From: Frankiaceae bacterium
GTDB lineage: Bacteria; Actinomycetota; Actinomycetes; JADGOU01
Assembly (NCBI GenBank): GCA_017882835.1
Contig: JADGOU010000119.1
Location: 1-8,134, forward strand
Direction: 5' to 3'
Length of the DNA stretch: 8,134 nucleotides
Positions 5,617 to 8,134 of this stretch are shown here, piece by piece. The position numbers and the translations under genes are program-made. The notes beneath the pieces are model-generated. The model ran no database searches. It saw nothing but the letters and a program-made list of their open reading frames with translations, and was not told the DNA's origin. Every line of letters begins with the position of its first letter. Position 1 is the stretch's first letter.

Positions 5617-5654
5617 CGGCGTACCGCCCCCTGTGCCGGGGAGGCGGTACGCCG
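5617..5654 (+). promoter_or_regulatory. Hairpin enclosing the ribosome binding site and start of the CNNM gene
   Basis: CGGCGTACCGCC (5617–5628) is perfectly complementary to GGCGGTACGCCG (5643–5654). CCC (5629–5631) can add three pairs with GGG (5639–5641) if A5642 bulges. The right side covers the Shine-Dalgarno sequence GGGGAGG (5638–5644) and ends on the first base of the GTG start. In an mRNA this would hide the initiation site, allowing translational control or attenuation; it may alternatively serve as a terminator after the mdh stop 58 bases upstream. A weak -10-like TAGGAC lies at 5570–5575. Confidence 0.5.
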
Positions 5655-7081
5655 TGACCACGCTGATCAACGTCGGCATCGTGCTCGCTCTGATCATCTT
5701 TGAAGGATTGTTCGTCGCCGCCGAGCTGGCGTTGGTGTCGCTGCGCGAGGGCCAGGTACGGGCGTTGGCGACGGCCGGCCGGCGCGGCGCGGCGGTGGCC
5801 CGGCTGGTCGCCAATCCCAACCGCTTCCTCGCCTCGGTGCAGATCGGGGTGACGGTCACCGCGTTGCTGTCCTCGGCGTTCGGCGCGGTGACGCTGTCCA
5901 AGGAGGCCACCAAAGGGTTGCGGGCGGCGGGCATGTCCTCCGGTGTCGCCTCGGCGCTGGGCTTCCTCGGTGTCACGATCTTGATTTCCTTCGTCACCCT
6001 GGTCGTCGGGGAGTTGGCGCCCAAGCGGCTGGCGCTGCAACGCGCCGAGGGCACGGCGCTGCTGGTGGCCCCGTCACTGAACCGGATGGCCCTGATCACG
6101 CAGCCGGTCATCTGGCTGCTGTCCAAGTGCACGGACGTCGTCGTCCGGTTGCTCGGCGGTGACCCGAACACCTCGCGCGAGAGCATCAGCGAGCAGGAGC
6201 TGCGCGGCTTGGTCGCCTCCCACGAGTCGCTGACCCCGGACGAGCGCAAGCTGATCGACGAGGTGTTCGCCGCCGGCGAGCGGCAGCTCCGCGAGGTGCT
6301 GGTGCCGCGTACCGAGGTGGTGTTCCTGGACGCCTCGCTGCCGATCTCGGCCGCGGCCCGGATCGCCGGCGAGGCGGCACACTCCCGGTTCCCGGTCGTG
6401 CGGGGGTCGAACGACGACGTGGTCGGGTTCGTGCACGTCCGCGACCTGTTCACCGGGGAGTCCGCGACCTCGGGTGGTCGGGTCAGCCAGGTCCTGCGCG
6501 AGGTCAAGCTGCTACCGGCGACGAAGAAGGTGCTGATTGCCCTGTCGGAGATGCGCCGCGAGGGTCACCACCTGGCGATCGTCGTGGACGAGTACGGCGG
6601 AACCGCCGGCATCGTCACTCTCGAGGACCTGATCGAGGACCTGATCGGCGACATTCGGGACGAGTACGACGTGGAAGGCGAGCAGGCCCGCACGCTGCGC
6701 GGCGGCGACATCGAGGTCGACGGCCTGCTCAACCTGGACGAGTTCGCCGAGCAAAGTGGAGCCAGCCTGCCCGACGGCCCGTACGAGACAGTGGCAGGCT
6801 TCGTCATGGCCGCCTTGGGGCATGTGCCGGGATTGGGGGAGTCGGTGGAGTACGACGAGCGCCGGCTGACTGTGACAGCGCTGGACAACCGGCGGGTAGC
6901 CCGGGTGCGGGTGACCGCCAATCCCGGCGTCCCAGCCGTCCCAGCCGTCCCAGCCGTCCCAGCCCGCCCCGGCGGCCCCGGCGGCCCAGCCGGGACGATC
7001 GAGCCACCGTCGGAGGAGTCCACGCCCCTGCCAGACTGGAGCCATGCCGGTCGAACCCACCTCGCCGCCGACGGAAAGTAA
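5654..7081 (+). CDS. CNNM/HlyC-CorC family membrane protein (hemolysin family, CBS-pair)
   Basis: A 475-residue integral membrane protein of the CNNM/CorC class, whose characterised members export or sense Mg2+ and related divalent cations; the name hemolysin is historical. Domains in order: the DUF21/CNNM membrane domain (about 1–180) with segments near 5–28, 60–80, 102–120 and 138–167, including the conserved GELAPKRLAL (119–128); a CBS pair (about 215–335) including VDEYGGTAGIVTLEDLIEDL (311–330); and a CorC/HlyC C-terminal domain (about 350–422). Residues 423–475 are a disordered Pro/Ala/Gly tail with four VPA repeats. The GTG at 5654 is chosen because GGGGAGG lies nine bases upstream and the protein then starts directly before the first membrane helix; a GTG at 5633 would lack such a site. 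Substrate is not evident from sequence. Its end overlaps trpS, so the two are probably co-transcribed. Confidence 0.9.
   Translation: MTTLINVGIVLALIIFEGLFVAAELALVSLREGQVRALATAGRRGAAVARLVANPNRFLASVQIGVTVTALLSSAFGAVTLSKEATKGLRAAGMSSGVASALGFLGVTILISFVTLVVGELAPKRLALQRAEGTALLVAPSLNRMALITQPVIWLLSKCTDVVVRLLGGDPNTSRESISEQELRGLVASHESLTPDERKLIDEVFAAGERQLREVLVPRTEVVFLDASLPISAAARIAGEAAHSRFPVVRGSNDDVVGFVHVRDLFTGESATSGGRVSQVLREVKLLPATKKVLIALSEMRREGHHLAIVVDEYGGTAGIVTLEDLIEDLIGDIRDEYDVEGEQARTLRGGDIEVDGLLNLDEFAEQSGASLPDGPYETVAGFVMAALGHVPGLGESVEYDERRLTVTALDNRRVARVRVTANPGVPAVPAVPAVPARPGGPGGPAGTIEPPSEESTPLPDWSHAGRTHLAADGK
6929..6964 (+). repeat. Four exact tandem copies of a 9-bp unit in the CNNM C-terminal tail
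   Basis: GTCCCAGCC is repeated four times without change and in frame, encoding Val-Pro-Ala four times (residues 426–437). It is followed by two copies of CCCCGGCGG (6967–6984) giving Gly/Pro-rich sequence. Identical codons in every copy point to recent slippage rather than selection on protein sequence. Copy number may vary among strains without breaking the frame. Confidence 0.9.
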
Positions 7082-8114
7082 GTCGGCCGACCGACCCGTT
7101 TTGTCGCCGAAGCCGCGGGTGCTCTCCGGTATCCAGCCGACGGGCATCGGCTTCCACCTCGGCAACTACTTGGGCGCGGTGCGCAACTGGGTGGCCATGC
7201 AGGACGACTTTGATGCGTTCTACTTCGTGCCCGACATGCACGCGATCACGGTGCCGCACGATCCGGCGACGCTGCGCCGCCGCACTCGCGAGTCGATCGC
7301 CGAGCTGATGGCGCTCGGGCTGGACCCGGCCCGGTGCACGCTGTTCGTGCAGAGCCACGTGCCTGAACACGCGGAGCTCGCCTGGGTGCTGGGCTGCATC
7401 ACCGCATACGGCGAGGCCAGCCGGATGACGCAGTTCAAGGACAAGGCGGCGCGCAGCGAGCTCGGTGCCGCCACCGTTGGCCTGTTCAACTACCCGGTAC
7501 TGCAGGCCGCCGACATTCTGCTGTACCAGGCCGACCAGGTGCCCGTCGGGGACGACCAGCGCCAGCATCTGGAGCTCACCCGGGATCTTGCCAAGCGCTT
7601 CAACAGCCGGTTCGGGGGAACCTTCACCGTGCCGGCGCCGTACATCCCGGCTCGGTCGGCCCGGATCGCGGACCTACAGGACCCAAGCCGCAAGATGAGC
7701 AAGTCCCGGCCCCCCGCGGGCACCGTGTACATACAGGACGACCCCAAGGCGCTGGCGAAGAAGGTCCGCAGTGCGGTCACCGACACTGGCCGAGAGGTCC
7801 GCGCGGCCGAGGAGAAGCCGGGAATCAGCAACCTGCTGAACATCCTGTCGACGCTCACGGGGCGCGGCATCGTCGATCTCGAGGCGACGTACGCCGACAG
7901 CGGCTACGGCGCCTTCAAGGCCGACGTGGCGGCGGCACTGGTTGAGTTCGTCGCGCCGATCCAGCAGCGGTACCGCGACATCCTGGCCGACGAAGCGGGG
8001 CTGGACGCCGTCCTGGTGGCGGGGGCGGCCAAGGCGACGGCGGTGGCCGCCGACACGATGCGCCGAGTGCGGGCTGGCGTCGGCTTCTTGCCCTTGGGGT
8101 CGCGGAGCGGCTGA
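7044..8114 (+). CDS. trpS: Tryptophanyl-tRNA synthetase
   Basis: A 356-residue class I aminoacyl-tRNA synthetase that charges tRNA-Trp in the cytosol; length is typical once a 25-residue N-terminal extension is allowed for. Visible: the HIGH-type signature PTGIGFHLGN (32–41); the acceptor and activation region DMHAIT (64–69); the tryptophan-pocket and dimer-region stretch VPVGDDQRQHLELTRD (166–181); the KMSKS loop (217–221); and an all-helical C-terminal anticodon-binding part with KPGISNLLNI (258–267). The ATG at 7044 lies 38 bases inside the CNNM gene in another frame; the only nearby GGAG is two bases from it, so initiation may depend on coupling to CNNM translation. In-frame TTG (7101) could remove the extension but lacks a Shine-Dalgarno site. 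No T-box leader is present because the start lies in coding sequence. No terminator is visible in the 20 bases after its stop. Confidence 0.95.
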   Translation: MPVEPTSPPTESKSADRPVLSPKPRVLSGIQPTGIGFHLGNYLGAVRNWVAMQDDFDAFYFVPDMHAITVPHDPATLRRRTRESIAELMALGLDPARCTLFVQSHVPEHAELAWVLGCITAYGEASRMTQFKDKAARSELGAATVGLFNYPVLQAADILLYQADQVPVGDDQRQHLELTRDLAKRFNSRFGGTFTVPAPYIPARSARIADLQDPSRKMSKSRPPAGTVYIQDDPKALAKKVRSAVTDTGREVRAAEEKPGISNLLNILSTLTGRGIVDLEATYADSGYGAFKADVAAALVEFVAPIQQRYRDILADEAGLDAVLVAGAAKATAVAADTMRRVRAGVGFLPLGSRSG

Positions 8115-8134
8115 CCCGGCCGACGCCGCCCCCT

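Noticed and set aside
5633..5653. Earlier GTG start for the CNNM gene
   Set aside because: It would add seven residues encoded by the hairpin and lacks a Shine-Dalgarno site; GTG 5654 has GGGGAGG nine bases upstream.
6985..7043. T-box or tryptophan-responsive leader ahead of trpS
   Set aside because: The region is the coding end of the CNNM gene and has no T-box sequence or specifier-loop structure.
1..8134. CRISPR array, tRNA or rRNA genes
   Set aside because: No regularly spaced repeats other than the 9-bp coding tandem, and no cloverleaf or ribosomal RNA segments were seen on either strand.

Overview
The window comes from a high-GC actinomycete. The evidence is strong G/C at third codon positions, a DUF3017 membrane protein (a family I know from Actinobacteria), an actinobacterial-style FHA plus helix-turn-helix regulator, and gene content resembling the folD–DUF3017–mdh neighbourhood of Streptomyces and relatives. 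I cannot resolve the family; something near Micromonosporales or Frankiales is plausible but unproven. The genes are mostly core metabolism, closely packed on the + strand, with one divergent regulator.

Layout. Bases 1–136 look like the 3' end of an IS200/IS605-type (tnpB-bearing) element: a possible TnpB C-terminal tail closing in a structured end that runs almost to the folD start codon. Next is folD (137–1042, one-carbon metabolism). Convergent to it on the - strand is a 201-residue FHA–HTH regulator (1706–1101). A 214-bp divergent intergenic region carries a 30-bp perfect palindrome, 38 bp with one mismatched pair. From there a + strand run begins: citrate synthase (1921–3069), abutting a small DUF3017 membrane protein (3070–3360), a 17-bp-stem hairpin, isocitrate dehydrogenase (3487–4587), malate dehydrogenase (4593–5558), a hairpin that would cover a ribosome binding site, a CNNM/HlyC-CorC membrane protein (5654–7081), and tryptophanyl-tRNA synthetase (trpS, 7044–8114), which overlaps the preceding gene by 38 bp. 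The last 20 bases hold nothing I can identify. No stretch over 300 bases lacks a gene.

How the genes work together. Citrate synthase, isocitrate dehydrogenase and malate dehydrogenase form a compact TCA-cycle cluster, a parallel to the Bacillus citZ–icd–mdh operon. The divergent FHA–HTH gene and the palindrome between it and the citrate synthase gene make a plausible local control module, possibly driven by a Ser/Thr kinase because FHA domains read phosphothreonine. The FHA and citrate synthase genes sit between folD and the DUF3017 gene, which in Streptomyces are close neighbours, so they may be a later insertion.

Most unusual points: (1) the citrate synthase has Leu where the family has the active-site His of the GFGHR motif (His305 in E. 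coli), while every other catalytic residue I could align is kept; (2) the long palindrome between the regulator and that gene; (3) the IS605-like end against folD; (4) the hairpin enclosing the CNNM start. I see no wholly new multi-gene system, but the regulator/palindrome/variant citrate synthase module deserves checking.
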